Shown: positions 1-11,888 of the stretch, in pieces
How the letters are laid out: each line of letters starts with the position of its first letter
Numbering within the stretch: position 1 is the first letter of the stretch
Translations under genes and position numbers: made by a program
Notes under the pieces: model-generated
What the model saw: only the letters and a program-made list of their open reading frames with translations
The model's database searches: none
Told to the model about the DNA's origin: nothing
Assembly: GCA_905147135.1 (NCBI GenBank)
Contig: LR990057.1
Coordinates: forward strand, 5,890,001-5,954,000
Direction: 5' to 3'
Length of the DNA stretch: 64,000 nt
Source: Blastobasis lacticolella
Taxonomy: Eukaryota; Arthropoda; Insecta; Lepidoptera; Blastobasidae

Positions 1-96
1 GAAAGCACAGGACCGGTCTTTGTGGAGATCTCTGGGGGAGGCCTATGCCCAGCAGTGGGCGTCTTCTGGCTGATGATGATGATGATGATGATGATG
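1..96 (+). mobile_element. 3' end of a lepidopteran non-LTR retrotransposon with (ATG)n tail
   Basis: The reading frame at the window edge ends in the peptide LWRSLGEAYAQQWASSG followed by a stop and then an (ATG/GAT)n run from about 72 to 96. This C-terminus plus microsatellite tail is the usual 3' end of a widespread lepidopteran endonuclease/reverse-transcriptase LINE. Related ends recur at 46,930 and 50,614. The rest of the element lies outside the window. It is certainly a repeat; the clade name is not assigned. Confidence 0.75.
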
Positions 97-429
97 AATT
101 GTTTTTCATAATTAATACCTAAATGAAATATCCATTAAAAACCTGACTTACAGGAAAACATCTCCCGCCAGCCCTACAGACGGGCGGCGCTCCCGCCCAC
201 CGCAGTGCTAAACGAGATTCCGCAAACATTTTAATGAATAACACCTCCCCCCCCTCTTCCCGCGCACCCCCGCGCGCCAGCTATGTGCTAATTAAACATT
301 TCAGCCATATTGTTCGTATCCGGTACTGTGTTAATGTTAATTACGTAGGCACGGATTTCGAATCCTTTTTGTGTGTGTAGATAAATTATTTTGTAATACT
401 TAGGTGGGTACTAGGTACCGGCGTCTTTT
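97..429. other. non-coding, GC-rich patch
   Basis: No gene is seen. The stretch 170-290 is unusually C- and G-rich for this window, with C runs near 247-256. It could be a regulatory element or a low-complexity remnant; nothing in the sequence decides this. Confidence 0.4.
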
Positions 430-1015
430 ACTGGCGCGGTCGCGAACAAAATCTCACGCCTGATGAGGTTATTCGATGGCGCAAACTGGCGCGTGACCAA
501 GCGTTGCAGGATTGGGCTATACGGCTTCTTCCCACGGAGTCAACCCGGAGAGGTACTGGAGCTCAAAGGCTCCTGGGAGCAATTCAGCCGATACTCAAAG
601 AGTGGGTCGATCGCAGACATGGTGCACTGACGTTTCGAATGACGCAGGTCCTCCGGGGCATGGTTGCTTCGGAAGTTACTTATGGAACGTCGCCAGAAGG
701 GAGCCCGATATCAGATGTCACCAGTGTGACTGTCCCTAGGACACAGCGCAGCATACCTTGGAGGTGTGCCCGAGATGGGTAGCTCATCGAGATCGCCTCA
801 TCACGGTAGTGGGAGTGGATCTCAGTCTCCCAACCATCATGTCCCGTATTGTTGGTAATAAGGTATCATGGGAGGAAGTGATCACCTTCTGCGAAGAGGT
901 TATGTCGCAGAAGGAGAGCGAAGAGCGGGAGTGGGAGCGGGATCCGCTCTCTCTCCCGTATGGAAAGCGCGGGCCAGGCGACGAGCCAATGAAGGCTTAA
1001 CTTAAGCCCGTAAGA
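430..1015 (+). mobile_element. R1-like non-LTR retrotransposon, degenerate C-terminal ORF2 fragment
   Basis: Three overlapping frames together read like the end of an R1-type reverse-transcriptase ORF. They contain a PDEVIRWRKLARDQAL segment, then WVDRRHGALTFRMTQVL, then GHGCFGSYLWNVARREP. A cysteine-histidine cluster follows (CHQCDCP then DTAQHTLEVC), spaced like the C-terminal CCHC zinc knuckle of R1/TRAS-like elements, and then LSLPTIMSRIVGNKVSWEEVITFCEEVM. At least two frameshifts (near 655 and 735-758) separate the pieces, so this is a dead 5'-truncated copy. The last open frame ends at about 1000. The clade call rests on remembered family features, not on a search. Confidence 0.8.
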
Positions 1016-4000
1016 AAGAAGAGAGCAGAGAAAATAAGAGGTGTTTGCCATACTAGCAAGCTACTCATCAACGAGTACTGCATAATTGGAATATTTCCCC
1101 GAAATATAGCAATGACAACTAGCGTATGAAGAAGTAGCGGAATTAACTTTCTGCAATTTTTATTAGAGTAATGGAATTAATGTTTAATCTACTTATTTTT
1201 GAATGTACATAGTTAATTATCTATGGATACTGCCGTTTTCAAAGCTATTAAGCAGGTACTAATTTAAACTGTAAAGCTTTAGTTTTATTAACCTCACCTT
1301 GTAATTATATCAAGGTACTGTTTAAATTATAGTAAAACAGAAGCCATCATTATTGGAGTACCTGTCTCTATATACGTGTGGCTAACTTGTTACTTGATTG
1401 TAAACCTTTAGTTTTATTAACCTCACTTTTATTTCCGTAATATTTTGGTACTGTTTAAAGTATAGTGACACAGAGGCCAATCATTGTTCGAAGATCATCA
1501 TCATCCCCACCAACCAACAAATCATCATAATATAAACAGCATCATCGTCAGTCCCAGCCCTGCACGAGTAACTAACTTAGTTACTTAATGCTGGCGAGCT
1601 TCAATGCGCTTCGTTAGGACAATGGACTCGCTTTTCCCGATGCAGGACTCCAGCTTGTTGAGGTCAGTTTGCATTTTCTAACATTTGTTATTGTTCTGAA
1701 TGGGTATGGATTTCTTACACGGGATAGATTCAATTAAAGCACATTTTTCATAAAATATTCTCCCACTCCTCCACTTATGGACATTCCAGGATAATATCAA
1801 GGCTGCCCCCATATGGTCAAAATTTTGTGAGTTGTATAAAATTCAAAACCGATTTAATAACAAAACCAACATTTAATATGATACCGAAATACACTTTCCG
1901 GAATTCTGTCCGTTTCGATTGACAAAGTGACGTTTCACAGTAAAGTCCACTAGTTCTATGTCCACACAAAATAGCTTCTTATTATTGAACTAATTTTCTA
2001 TTAAAAATAATTCCAGATCTCATTAGCTCTCTATTAATCCTTGGGCGGCTCGCTCAGGCGCTCGGAAACTCTGTCCTTGGTTACACGGGTAACTCCCTCA
2101 ACTATGCTAATTAGTCTCGTATACTAGAAAAAAGTCCGTGCTCTCTGTGCTATTCTCTAAGTTTGACTTACCTACCTACCTAGCTATCTGCCTATCAGGT
2201 TTTGTAGTTATTAGTAACAAGTTTCTCTTTAGCTTGGAAGAGTACCCGAGGAAAAGTATAGTACTTTTATGAATTACGTAGACAGACACGTTTATTTGGA
2301 ACTCAATCTCCGGAAACTCCTTACTCCGTAAGTTTTTTTATCATTAACTAAAAGAGCCACATTTTATCCAAGTTTCCCACATATTTTTTGTCAAAATTGC
2401 AAATGCATCTTGTTCAGCGTGTTTATTACAAGAACTCCCTTACTTTAAAATTTACAATATCTATGTCAGTTTTCTTTGGATGCCTTGTGTCGTGGACTTT
2501 CGGTTGTATTGTTTCAAAAACATACGTGCATACATGCATACCTATAGCATTCATTAATCAAAATATGTTAGGAGCCCCATTGCTACACAACCGGCGATAT
2601 CAAAAGAGTTTTGCTTGCGTCGCGCCGCGCCTAGACGTCGCTTCCTTCCTTTGTCCAAGCTCATCCGTTTTGTTTTAACACCCCTTTTAACTTTCATACA
2701 GTCATATGTGCCTCCTCCGAGCACCTTCGGGCCGGGGCACACTGAACACTGGATAGGCAGCTCTTTTCTCATATAATATGTCGAGCTGTACCTACTAATA
2801 ATTAACAATATTAAAGTTCACCCAGCTTGTAAATTGTACGTGTGTGTTTTTGTTGATGGCGATTCCTAGATCTTATGCCGACGACCGACCCGAAAGGCGC
2901 TCAGTATCGGTTTTCGCACCGCTGGGTTCATCTTATTATTTTGTAAATATTATTTCGATAATGGGACAAACGTATTTTCTTAATATAATTCGTCAAACTG
3001 TAATGATCGGTTTGCACATCCGATCATTATCTGGTGAAATTTGTATCCATTTATTCCCCACCCGACAAAACGCCTCGCTATCCTCGCCGGGTGTGGTAAG
3101 TGAGCAAATTGGGTTGAGATGCGCCACTTCTTTTCACCTTAACCTGGAAGGGAGGCATGCTTCCCTTCAGGCAATCTGTCGAGGTGTGCTAAAGTCGTTA
3201 CCGCGATTATAACAGGGTATGGAATACTTAATTCCTTATTCTGACGTGGCGATTAACGGCAAATCTCGCCTAAGGTTCTGTACTGAGTGCAGTTGCGCTA
3301 AGGCAGCATACTCTGCGTCTACTGAGGCTCGAGCGGTTTATGTCTCCAGACTGAGGAGAACCAACCTCGTCGCCAAGTCTAGCAAGTAGGGCTCGATTCG
3401 ATCACATAACCCGGATTGGCGTCAATGTGGTTTCTTTGGGAGTAAAGCGTTTTATCTGTCCTCTGAATATGGGTCGTCTCGAATTGAAATCAGCCCTCAT
3501 TGCCACTAAGGCTGAAGGCTGACGAGACATAAAGGTATCCGGGCCGTTTCCGCAATCCGACATACTCTCGCCTATTCTGCGCACCTGACGAGACATTCGT
3601 GAACTCCCAACATGACAGAGTCCGGTCACAAGTCACCACGGGCGTCGTCAACGGTGTACCCCGAGCCTACATCATCTCTGCTTGATATATTTATGATTAA
3701 GCATCTCGTCCAGGCATTGTTTCGCGAGCCCCTCTGTGGCGCCCCATCCGTCTTGCTTTCACGCCACTTCCCCCTTTCTTTGCAGGCACGAGATTTTTTT
3801 AATTATGACGTTGGGCCTTTTTGTCTACGCCGGTGGTGCGGGTGGAACGGGGCGGGTTCGATTGTCACTGACATATAAGAATTAGAACCTAGTGTTTGGA
3901 TATGGCATCATTATGGAACATCCGCACAAACAGCTTTGGTTCAACTTTGTACAGCTAAGGATTAGAACATTTTGACTGCGAGTGTGTTCTCTGATCATTA

Positions 4001-4855
4001 TAATTCTTTTTATTGCCTAGGAAGGTCCACCTGACGGAGAGCGACCACCGTCGCGAGGACATCTGCTACCTAAGGGGAACGGATGTGATACCTACCTTTG
4101 AGGTGTAACTGTAGAAATGCCGGTTGAAGAACCCAATGTTATAGTGCAGTTTCGTACCCTTCTCTAATAACGTTAGGACCTCTGTAGCAGCAATGCACGA
4201 CTTAATTCATCATTCTGATCATTAAGATCGTATACCATGTACCGATGGACTATTTGTCGATGGCTTCTGCTAAGACTGGAGGGTTTGGAGGAGCCACCAG
4301 TTCTGCAGAGTACTGTTTTGATGATAAATGATAATCATGGACACCTCACGACTATTAATTCATCACTATAACATGTTGGAGTAGAGAATTAGAAGATAGG
4401 TAGTAAAAATCCACATTCGGTTTTCGAATATCATTCGCATTGAGATTCACCGCGGAGCACGGGGCGGGCCGCGGAAGTTCTGATTACGTAGAGGAATTAA
4501 TTTTCAGTCGCGGCGACACTGCGCCGTGCTAGAGCTGCGAGAGAGTTTTGTGGACACCACAAAGTATGAACTGTTACTATTAATTATTACTATTAAGAGG
4601 TAACAAACATAAATACACTTTCGCATTAATAATATTAATGGGATGGAGGCACACTGTCGGAGACGTAGACTGTCCACCTGATGGAAAGCGACCACCATTG
4701 TCTAGAATTCTAGATCATCAGCAACATAAGGCGACCGGAGTTTAAGGTATTAAGTATGTACCTGTAGACGGCCTTGTTGATTTTAGGTACATGTTGTCAC
4801 TGAACTGCAATGAATGGCGAATCGTTTCGATGTGTAATTAAGGCCGCGTGGTTTA
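1016..4855. other. intergenic, no supported gene
   Basis: AT-rich DNA without exon-like structure. Positions 2545-2770 and 3010-3880 are richer in G+C and carry open frames of 75-122 codons (2554-2808 minus, 2844-3212 plus, 3402-3629 minus, 3612-3878 plus). I recognise no protein in them and see no splice context, so they are probably decayed repeats. Short SINE-like words (CCACCTGACGGAGAGCGACCACCG at about 4027 and a variant near 4674) mark further repeat remnants. Confidence 0.5.
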
Positions 4856-5260
4856 GAATCGATCTTCGATAGGTCAATGTAAAACCTTTCGAAGTTCAAA
4901 CCAAGTTTATAATTTCGTAATATTTTTAGATCATCGACCACCATGAAGTAAATAAAACAAATGAAGACCGAATCAGCACTTTTTTGTTCTATACACTTGT
5001 GAGCGGGAAAGGTAAGCATCGCAACGTAGAAGTACAAGCAGTCTAAGATGACTCCGATTGGCGAAAAAAGTATTTCGCAATTTACTAAAAATAGCATGCA
5101 TATATGTTCGGTGATTGCACCGGTGAGTTCGGTGAGTATGGCTTTCGCCACTGGACCTTGATTCATGTATTGAATCGATATTCGAAAAGTCGAATAAAAT
5201 CTTTCGAAATTCAAACATACAAGATTTTATTTCATAGTTTTTGAATAGATCTTCGACCAC
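4856..5260. repeat. pair of about 90-bp diverged direct repeats
   Basis: The segments 4856-4943 and 5172-5260 align in the same orientation. Both begin GAATCGAT.TTCGA, contain a CTTTCGAA.TTCAAAC.. core and end in TCGACCAC. They are about 75% alike by eye and lie about 315 bp apart. The same repeat makes the peptide NFERFY appear twice in a spurious minus-strand frame across the region. It is either a degraded element with long direct repeats or an old local duplication. Confidence 0.55.
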
Positions 5261-5796
5261 TCATTTTAATCCCAAAACTACAACGTATAGGTAGTTCCTA
5301 TTCAAGCTTCTTGTCCGAGTCTCACCGGCATCCCTAGTGCATCCGGGCCGGGCGAGGCGCGGGGGGCGGCGATGAGACAAAACTACCTTGTCACCGGGCG
5401 GGCCGCACCTGTACAGCCGGTGACTGCCTGTAATCAGTTTCTATAGCCCGCAACCATTGAAAAGCGGATTTCACCGGTCTTGTCTTGCTTTGCAAACACG
5501 GCAAGCAACGCACAAGCGGGTGCTTGTGCATTGCCCTGACTTGATAACCATGGACTAGAAATATTTGGGCGCTTGTATGGTTTCCCTGATTTGATAATCA
5601 TGGACTAGTAATTTTTATTATGAACCACCTCATCTGGTGATAAGAATTTTATTTTTGAGCACTCAATGCTAAGCCGATTTTCAAGCTTGCAGATGATGAA
5701 ACATTTCTAACGTAATCTTGTGTTGTGTGCCGCCTTATTGGTATAAAATAACCATCGACTGATGTGGATGACGCTCAAGTTCAATAGTGGATTTTT
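5261..5796. other. non-coding, GC-rich patch
   Basis: Positions 5335-5420 are very GC-rich (runs of GGGCCGGGCGAGGCGCG) within AT-rich flanks. A word around TTTGATAACCATGGACTAG occurs twice (about 5543 and 5591), so part of this stretch is locally duplicated. No open frame or splice signal supports a gene. Confidence 0.35.
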
Positions 5797-5915
5797 TTTA
5801 CCACTAATGTAGCCTACAAGGTCCCTGTCTGAACAGTGAACCTGTGGTAAGCAGTTACCGCAGCCTATTTGCAATACCAGGGGCGTATACCAAAGCGTTG
5901 CCGACGCCGTAAATG
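5797..5915 (+). mobile_element. interspersed repeat of the 'ACCACTAA..GCAATACCAG' family
   Basis: The sequence runs TTACCACTAATGTAGCC, then GTAAGCAGTTACCGCAGCCTA, then TTTGCAATACCAGG and GCGTTGCCGACGCC. The same word order appears at 23,365 (plus), 28,575 (minus) and 52,895 (minus), which defines a dispersed short repeat of about 110 bp or more. It is SINE-like in size but shows no clear pol III boxes here. Confidence 0.7.
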
Positions 5916-8574
5916 TTGTACTCTCCAGGGTAAACCTCTCCAGGTAGTTCATTATTTGTCATTGATTTAACACTAATAATACGCCATCAAAGCACCATCA
6001 AAACCGTTATCAAATGTTTAAATTTCTTTTTGTACATATTCAGTACAAAACGCAGTAAAAATGTCACTCCAACTCACAGGCGGCAGTATAAAAATCCACT
6101 TTACACACATCTCCCTTCGATCGTATCACGAAGTCACTGGGCATTAACTAAATGTTATTAGTGGGGTTCATAGGCGGAGTGATTAAATGGCCATAAAACC
6201 CTCTGATTTGTAAACGGGATGATGTGATGTTCTGCCGAAGCTCGCGCCTTTGTGCAAACCTCTCGACATGCTATTAATACGAAAACAATTCGTCCCTAGC
6301 GTTTATGCGGGCTTTACAGTTGCGGACAGGATTAGGGGAGCGGTTGAATTTTGGCAATCGGGTTATGGTGTGATTTATTAGTATTTAACGATGAATTTGG
6401 TAATCTGAATATTGCGTGATTTTTTGGTAGATAACGATTTATTTTTAAATGTTTGCATTAAATGTAGATGATGACGATTCTATTAGCTTCTTAACTGTGA
6501 TATTAACGTTTTGTATAGCGAACACGACCAAATATGGGATTTTCTAACAAGCAAATTTTTAAAATTCTTGGTAATGGCCGATCCGATTACAATGAAACTT
6601 TGTAGGTATAATTAGACAACATTAAGCCAACTGGTGCATACCCTATGGTAATAAGTCTATAAGCCTAATAAGCCTATGCTTATAATTATTCCCATTTTTA
6701 TATTACGTACAAACTGGTCCGTTTCTATCAAATCAAAAGTTATCGATTTTTGGTGTTTATTATTTTGTGCCCTAAAAGAGACGAAAGCGTATCAAAATAT
6801 TGACCTCTTATAGAACAAATGACAGCTGTCAAACTGTTATCAGGTAGCAAACTGACTTAGGGACCGTACCTCTTGGACGGATGATAATTTTTTTTCGGGG
6901 AGTACACTCTTCGCAGACGTGTGCACGGCTATAGAAAACAGCCCCCGCTATAAACACTTACATGCACAGCCACATCGATCGTGTCCCGCAGTGTACAGTA
7001 AACGGCCCCCAAAGACTATGCATATGCGCAGTGGCAGCAATCAGCGATCGCGGCATTGTGGTGCAGATTAAAATTTTAGGGTTCACGCACTAATGTGATT
7101 GCGCACCGGGCAACCCGTTGTATTGCAGCGTTTGCAGCACTTGCAGCGCTCTGGGGCTCTAAATATTTTATGTGACAGAAATGTACTTCTAAAGAAAACT
7201 TGGGTCTTGGGCTTGACAACAATTAAGGTTATAGAGGTTTTGGTGATTTTGTTTTTAAATTTGTTTGGATGGATAGATGGCATCACAATTTATTGGTGAG
7301 TAAGTTAAATTATTGACCATGGAAATAATGAAGGTAACACCGTTGTCAAACATCTATACTTAGCTCGGTCGGCAGGTATAAATTAGGAGGCCTTACCTGG
7401 ACATAGTTCAGATTTTAATACAATTTTGGGAGATTGTTCGGGAATAGTGTGGGGTTTGTAATTTAAGTTTTCAGTCACTCACGATAAAAGCATCGGTGTT
7501 CTACTAATGTATCTACATAAATCAGAAAAAGTCAGTGGTATATGGTAACACTGGAGATCGAATTCTCGCTAACCGAAACTTACCGCTTACTAGAACCAGT
7601 CCACCGAGGCTCGTATATTGCTATATGATAATAATTATACATGTATGATGATAAGAGTATATTTATCATTTTATTATTCCTTTACATAACTTAGCAGTTA
7701 CAAAACGAACCCCAGCAACAGCTAAACGGTTTGCGCTGTCTGCGAATCAATATAGCCTCGTTGTTTGCCAGCATTGGTTAAGCAAATTGATTGCTCGAGC
7801 CGCCATTGTTGTGCGGAGCTATCGTTTGAAAAGTTGATTAAAACGCCCGCCTCTCCTAGTACAGGAGGCAGCATTCACCACCAGTATAAAATGAGCTACC
7901 ACCACCATGGATGCACATAACAAAGACGGTTCATAAATCGAACAAGGTAACTGACAAGATGCTGCCTTGTATACCAAGGTATGGCAACCCATGTGGGCGA
8001 TTCATATTTCCATTATGGGGCCCTCATTCATTCAAGGCATGCGATTAACTTTACAGATGATTGGGTTATGCGTTTTGGATGAGGTAGTTGTAAAAAGGGA
8101 GATTCAGTCGCATTGAGAATCCTTCCTTTTTTTGAAGTAGTTTAAAAAGGATGGATCAGTATCAAGGTCGATTAAAATTACTAATGATTGCACTAGGCTC
8201 TAAGAGCCAACAGCTTTAGACGTGATTATGCTAAAAACTGGACGAAGTCTGTGTTGATTTTTATTTGAAAGTCGATACGGCCCTCTCAAAAATGGCAAGT
8301 CAGAAGTAAGTACTCTCTATATGAATGTGGAAGAAGTAAAAAATATGTGACAGGATCTTAGTTTGTGGCACTCGACAGTCTTTACCTAACCCTGTGGGAT
8401 ACGGGCGTGAGTGTAATGTATATAATCAAACATAACAAGATTAATAAATTAGCCATCTGGTATAGAATCTGGCACTATTAGAATACACAACCAATCACTT
8501 CTATTCATAGATTCTATTCTCGAGACTATAAAATAGGCAGCAGCGGTTTCAGTTGGTTGGTCTTAAGGCGATCC
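5916..8574. other. intergenic, no supported gene
   Basis: AT-rich, with only short chance frames. Positions 6890-7070 are moderately GC-rich with several short palindromes such as TGACAGCTGTCA at about 6820. Nothing here looks like an exon. Confidence 0.4.
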
Positions 8575-8705
8575 TAAGGCGCTGTCCTAATTGGCAACGG
8601 TGCGACGGGCGGTTTTGAGGTCTCCTATTTTTTTCAAAATGAAAAAGTATTTATTGAATTAGGATTACGTTAATCCTAATTCAATAAATACTTATTGGTC
8701 GGACG
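8575..8705 (+). mobile_element. MITE of the TAAGGCGCTGTCC family, interrupted
   Basis: It starts TAAGGCGCTGTCCTAATTGG and continues GGCAACGG, GGCGGTTTTGAGGTCTCCTATT. The same text is found in the copy at 60,418, where the last word reads CCTATTGGTCG. Here CCTATT and GGTCG are separated by about 65 bp that include a perfect palindrome (8645-8693), so this copy was itself hit by an insertion. The 3' end is unclear. Confidence 0.65.
8645..8693. repeat. perfect 23-bp inverted repeat with 3-nt loop
   Basis: The left arm is 8645-8667, the loop CGT and the right arm 8671-8693, with no mismatch. The arms begin AAGTATTTATTGAATTAGG. A second small palindrome (TTTTTCA AAA TGAAAAA) lies just upstream. 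Compared with the copy at 60,418, the whole block is extra DNA inside a MITE. Confidence 0.9.
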
Positions 8706-8749
8706 ATGTTTGCATACGAGTACAACCATGGTCGCTCGGCCAAGAGCGG

Positions 8750-8900
8750 TTTCCGTTTGTACTGCGATCTCAATGCGTCTGCCAAGCGTGAGGGTAATCG
8801 GATTATGGCAAACCCTCCGCCCAAAGAGGACAAACCAAATCTCAAAAAGGTCCAAATCCAGAAATTGGTTATTACGGGCTGATGATGATTATAATTGAAA
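8750..8900 (+). mobile_element. retroelement tail of the 'GCGATCTCCAAC..GGGCTGATGATGAT' family
   Basis: The segment contains ACTGCGATCTCAATGCGTCTGCCAAGCG, then ATTATGGCAAACCCTC and a tail of GGGCTGATGATGATTAT. The same order of words is found at 30,340-30,470 (plus) and 38,905-38,765 (minus). The shared GATGAT tail suggests a LINE-mobilised repeat. Confidence 0.6.
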
Positions 8901-9234
8901 AAAAAAGACAGTAAATATATTTATTATACTTGCTTCACAATAAGTGCTTTGTATAAGAAATGAAACAGTATTTTCACTTTTAATATTTTGACGACGCGCT
9001 TCGGGGAGACCACAATGAGATGAGTTAATATTGTATCCAGCCTCAAAGCGGATTGTTCTCTCGTTCGCCTTGTCTCCGCCAAAGGAAAGTGGCTCTACTA
9101 CACTCTTACTCGTTGAGATGGAGACCAGTAAGCTCTATTACAGTAAAGCCTTATTGCGGTCGTTCCTTGTACAACGGGGAGCGAGCATTTGAGAGCTTTG
9201 AGAGCCATTAAAATGCTAATTATATAAAGTCTAA

Positions 9235-9505
9235 TTTCACAAAACTGAAGTGGCAATGGACGGGCCACGTGGCTGGCAGAACCGATGGCTCCATCGGCCA
9301 AAAAGGGTCTCAGGTGGCGACCACGTACCGGTCTCCCACGAGATGGATTTACGACCTCATAAAGTTCGAAGATGCAAGAGGCACACGGTGTAGCAGTCGT
9401 GGGGGGAGGTCTACCACAGCAGGATCACATCGCACATCGTAGGTGTCCTGCGTGATGAAAAAGTAAAGTGGACAAAGTCCTCCTGGTTTTCTAAGAAGAT
9501 GATGA
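9235..9505 (+). mobile_element. non-LTR retrotransposon C-terminal fragment
   Basis: One frame reads KLKWQWTGHVAGRTDGSIG then a Pro/Thr/Arg-rich stretch with TRWIYDLIKF, matching the KWxWAGHxARRxDxRW..RPxTRWTDDLVK pattern near the end of lepidopteran LINE polyproteins. It has several frame breaks and a final GATGATGATT. This is a dead 5'-truncated copy of the same broad type as the element at 1-96. Confidence 0.7.
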
Positions 9506-10219
9506 TTCTGTAAGTCTTTTATGAGCAAAATAAATATCCGATTCAGCAGTAGCAGTCCTCAGCCATTCTCATGTTTTTAAATAACGCGCAATTATGCTGA
9601 CAAACGTGACATAAATGCGTCACGCAATATTATTCTGAATTTCTCCACAAAGAAGTTCACCATTTCACTGAATAACAAATTGAATATTATAATATAGAGT
9701 AGAGCCACATAGAGTGCGACTGGTAGCCGGCGAACGAACGAAATTTCGATGAATGAGTGAATGAATGAAATATATTACGTAAATGTGTTTCTTTTGTGCG
9801 AATTTGTTAGAGGATATTTTAACTGTCGGAGTTCCCAGCTTCCATCGAGCCCGGCCCGGGCTGCTATGAAATTATATGGAGCAAACAATCTACTAGTCAG
9901 ATGCTCAAACTGGTTTTTAATTTTAATAATATACTTTATCAGTTTAAAAGTATGCTCCATTCCATCTTAGTATCGGAGGCTAAGACTCATTTTGGGTCGT
10001 TGTATCAACATAGTAACTAAGTACGTAAGTTTAAAACTATGATATTATGTACTTTTAAATATGTTGTGTACTTTGCGCAGATAAAGTGTAAAATTATAGT
10101 AGTGAAAAAAGCAATTTAATTATGATGATGAATTTGTGCAAGGAGGCCTGGAGGAAGTGAAGTCTATTGTTTGCTTCAAAATTTTCGCTGTAGTGTTTAC
10201 CTTTAACAAAAGTAGCGTC
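9506..10219. other. intergenic, no supported gene
   Basis: AT-rich DNA. Opposed open frames of 61-69 codons at 9761-9970 overlap each other and have no splice context; they are taken as chance. Confidence 0.4.
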
Positions 10220-10420
10220 ATGTAGCGTGATGAAAAAGATGAGGAGCAATAGACTAGCGACCTAAAAAAATATCGATGGACTGTGTGAATAATGACATGC
10301 GGCCGAAAGGAGTGAGTACCGAGGTGACGAGTGATAGGGTTGAATTAAAGAAAGAGACATAATGTGGCGACCCCACTTAGTGGGATAAGCGCGGGTAGAT
10401 GATAATTTTTTTCTCCGAGT
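10220..10420 (+). mobile_element. RTE-like retrotransposon 3' tail
   Basis: The end of the segment encodes a degraded KKET..CGDPT-like stretch followed by GGGATAAGCGCGGGTAGATGATAAT. This resembles the common 3' tail of lepidopteran RTE-like elements, in which a CADPT-type C-terminus is followed by a short GAT-rich tail. It is only a remnant and the boundaries are approximate. Confidence 0.5.
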
Positions 10421-11888
10421 GCCTACGAATCTACCACAACGGCCTACAAATGCCTACAAGTATTTAAGGATGTCTATGGACCTGTTGTGTCTATGACATG
10501 ACCAGCCTAGAGGTATCTACAGGTGCCAGGCTTCAGGTGGATTCTTGAGACTAAATGTGTTAAACGGATTCTACGGATGCAATCCTATATGCGAATTTAC
10601 TCTGATTAGTTCGAGGAAGTCAAATGTCCCTTAATACAACATAGTTTCGAATAATTACAGGCTCAATTATAAATAGGAGTGCAAATGTCGGGGGTGAGTA
10701 ATACAAAAAAATATGGGCGAGTTCGGCTTCGTAGAGCGTCGTCTCTGTCGCATTGTGAATGAATACGTAGCTAGACCTTTGGGTGTGCGCATCCCATCTC
10801 CATGGAGTATCGCATCCGATGAAGCCAGGAAAGTCTTCCCGGCTGCAGACAGTTCCAAGGCGGAGTTTATCTGGTAGGCGCTTAGGTTAGCATTGGGAGT
10901 CCAGCTGAACCAGCCGGCCAGCCGCGCTGTTAATCATTAGAGTTCCTAGCCTCCCTTCCCCGTTAACCCAGAGGGTGCCTTTTATCCGTTGGTGCCTGCC
11001 TTTTATCTTTGTTTTGAGACAATTTCGAGGGACAATGTGCTAATATCCTACACGCTCAGTCGCAACAAAACCGAAGTTGAGCACCGTCGGCGGCGCACTC
11101 GGTAAACATTACAAAATGGAAATTGCGGACCGGCGGCGCCCAATACGGGTACCTCCGTTAATATCGAATATTGAATACGTTTATTCCGTGCGGCGCGGGG
11201 CGGCCGATAGCCCGCGCATCGCAAATGAGATGTGCCGGTAGGGCTTGGACAGACGACGGATTGATGTTTAACGTTGCCGACAGATGTCGGAAAATCCTCG
11301 ACAAAATATAAATATTACGAAAAACCACAGATTTTAATGGGACAAAGTTAAGAACCATCTAGATTATGCTGGTTTTCAAGTAAAGAAACCCGCATAGAAA
11401 TCTGTCAATTTTATTCGGGAGCCACAGTCAGACACAGATACATCTTCTACCTTGATGGTAAGACGGACTCGTATGTAGTGCCAAAAAATGGCAATGACTA
11501 CAAACCCATTGCCACAAAAGTAACCTAAAATGAGCAACCAGCAAGCAAGAATACTTGCTATCAAGGATAGTTAACTCACCCGACAGACCTTTCCCATTGT
11601 TTTGTTCATGGAAAATCCAACAGTAAAAGTTGGACAAGATTGGGAAACAAAACGACGCATTCAATGGGTCCGAAGAGAAAGAAAAAAAGCTCCAAAGTCT
11701 AGCAACCAAAAAATATACCACTGTATCTAGAATGCCACATGTTAATGTTGAAGTTAGCCGGGCGGAGGAATTTATATATTTATATATTTCTTTATTGGAA
11801 AATATTATATTAGAGTCAATAAGCCAATTACGGGTCCTCACTAGTTGTAACAAAATAAAAAAAAAAGGAATGTGGGAAGATAGCCGGT
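10421..11888. other. intergenic, partly repeat-derived
   Basis: Positions 10,690-11,260 are moderately GC-rich with short open frames that I do not recognise. Positions 11,376-11,853 carry minus-strand frames of 62 and 141 codons without family resemblance or splice context. The stretch just before 11,889 probably belongs to the LINE remnant that continues at 14,200. Confidence 0.4.

Noticed and set aside
4783..5214. 143-codon open frame on the minus strand
   Set aside because: Its apparent internal peptide repeat (NFERFY) comes from DNA direct repeats; there is no family resemblance and composition is AT-rich throughout.
11428..11853. 141-codon open frame on the minus strand
   Set aside because: No recognisable domain, no splice context, and it lies beside a LINE remnant; likely chance.
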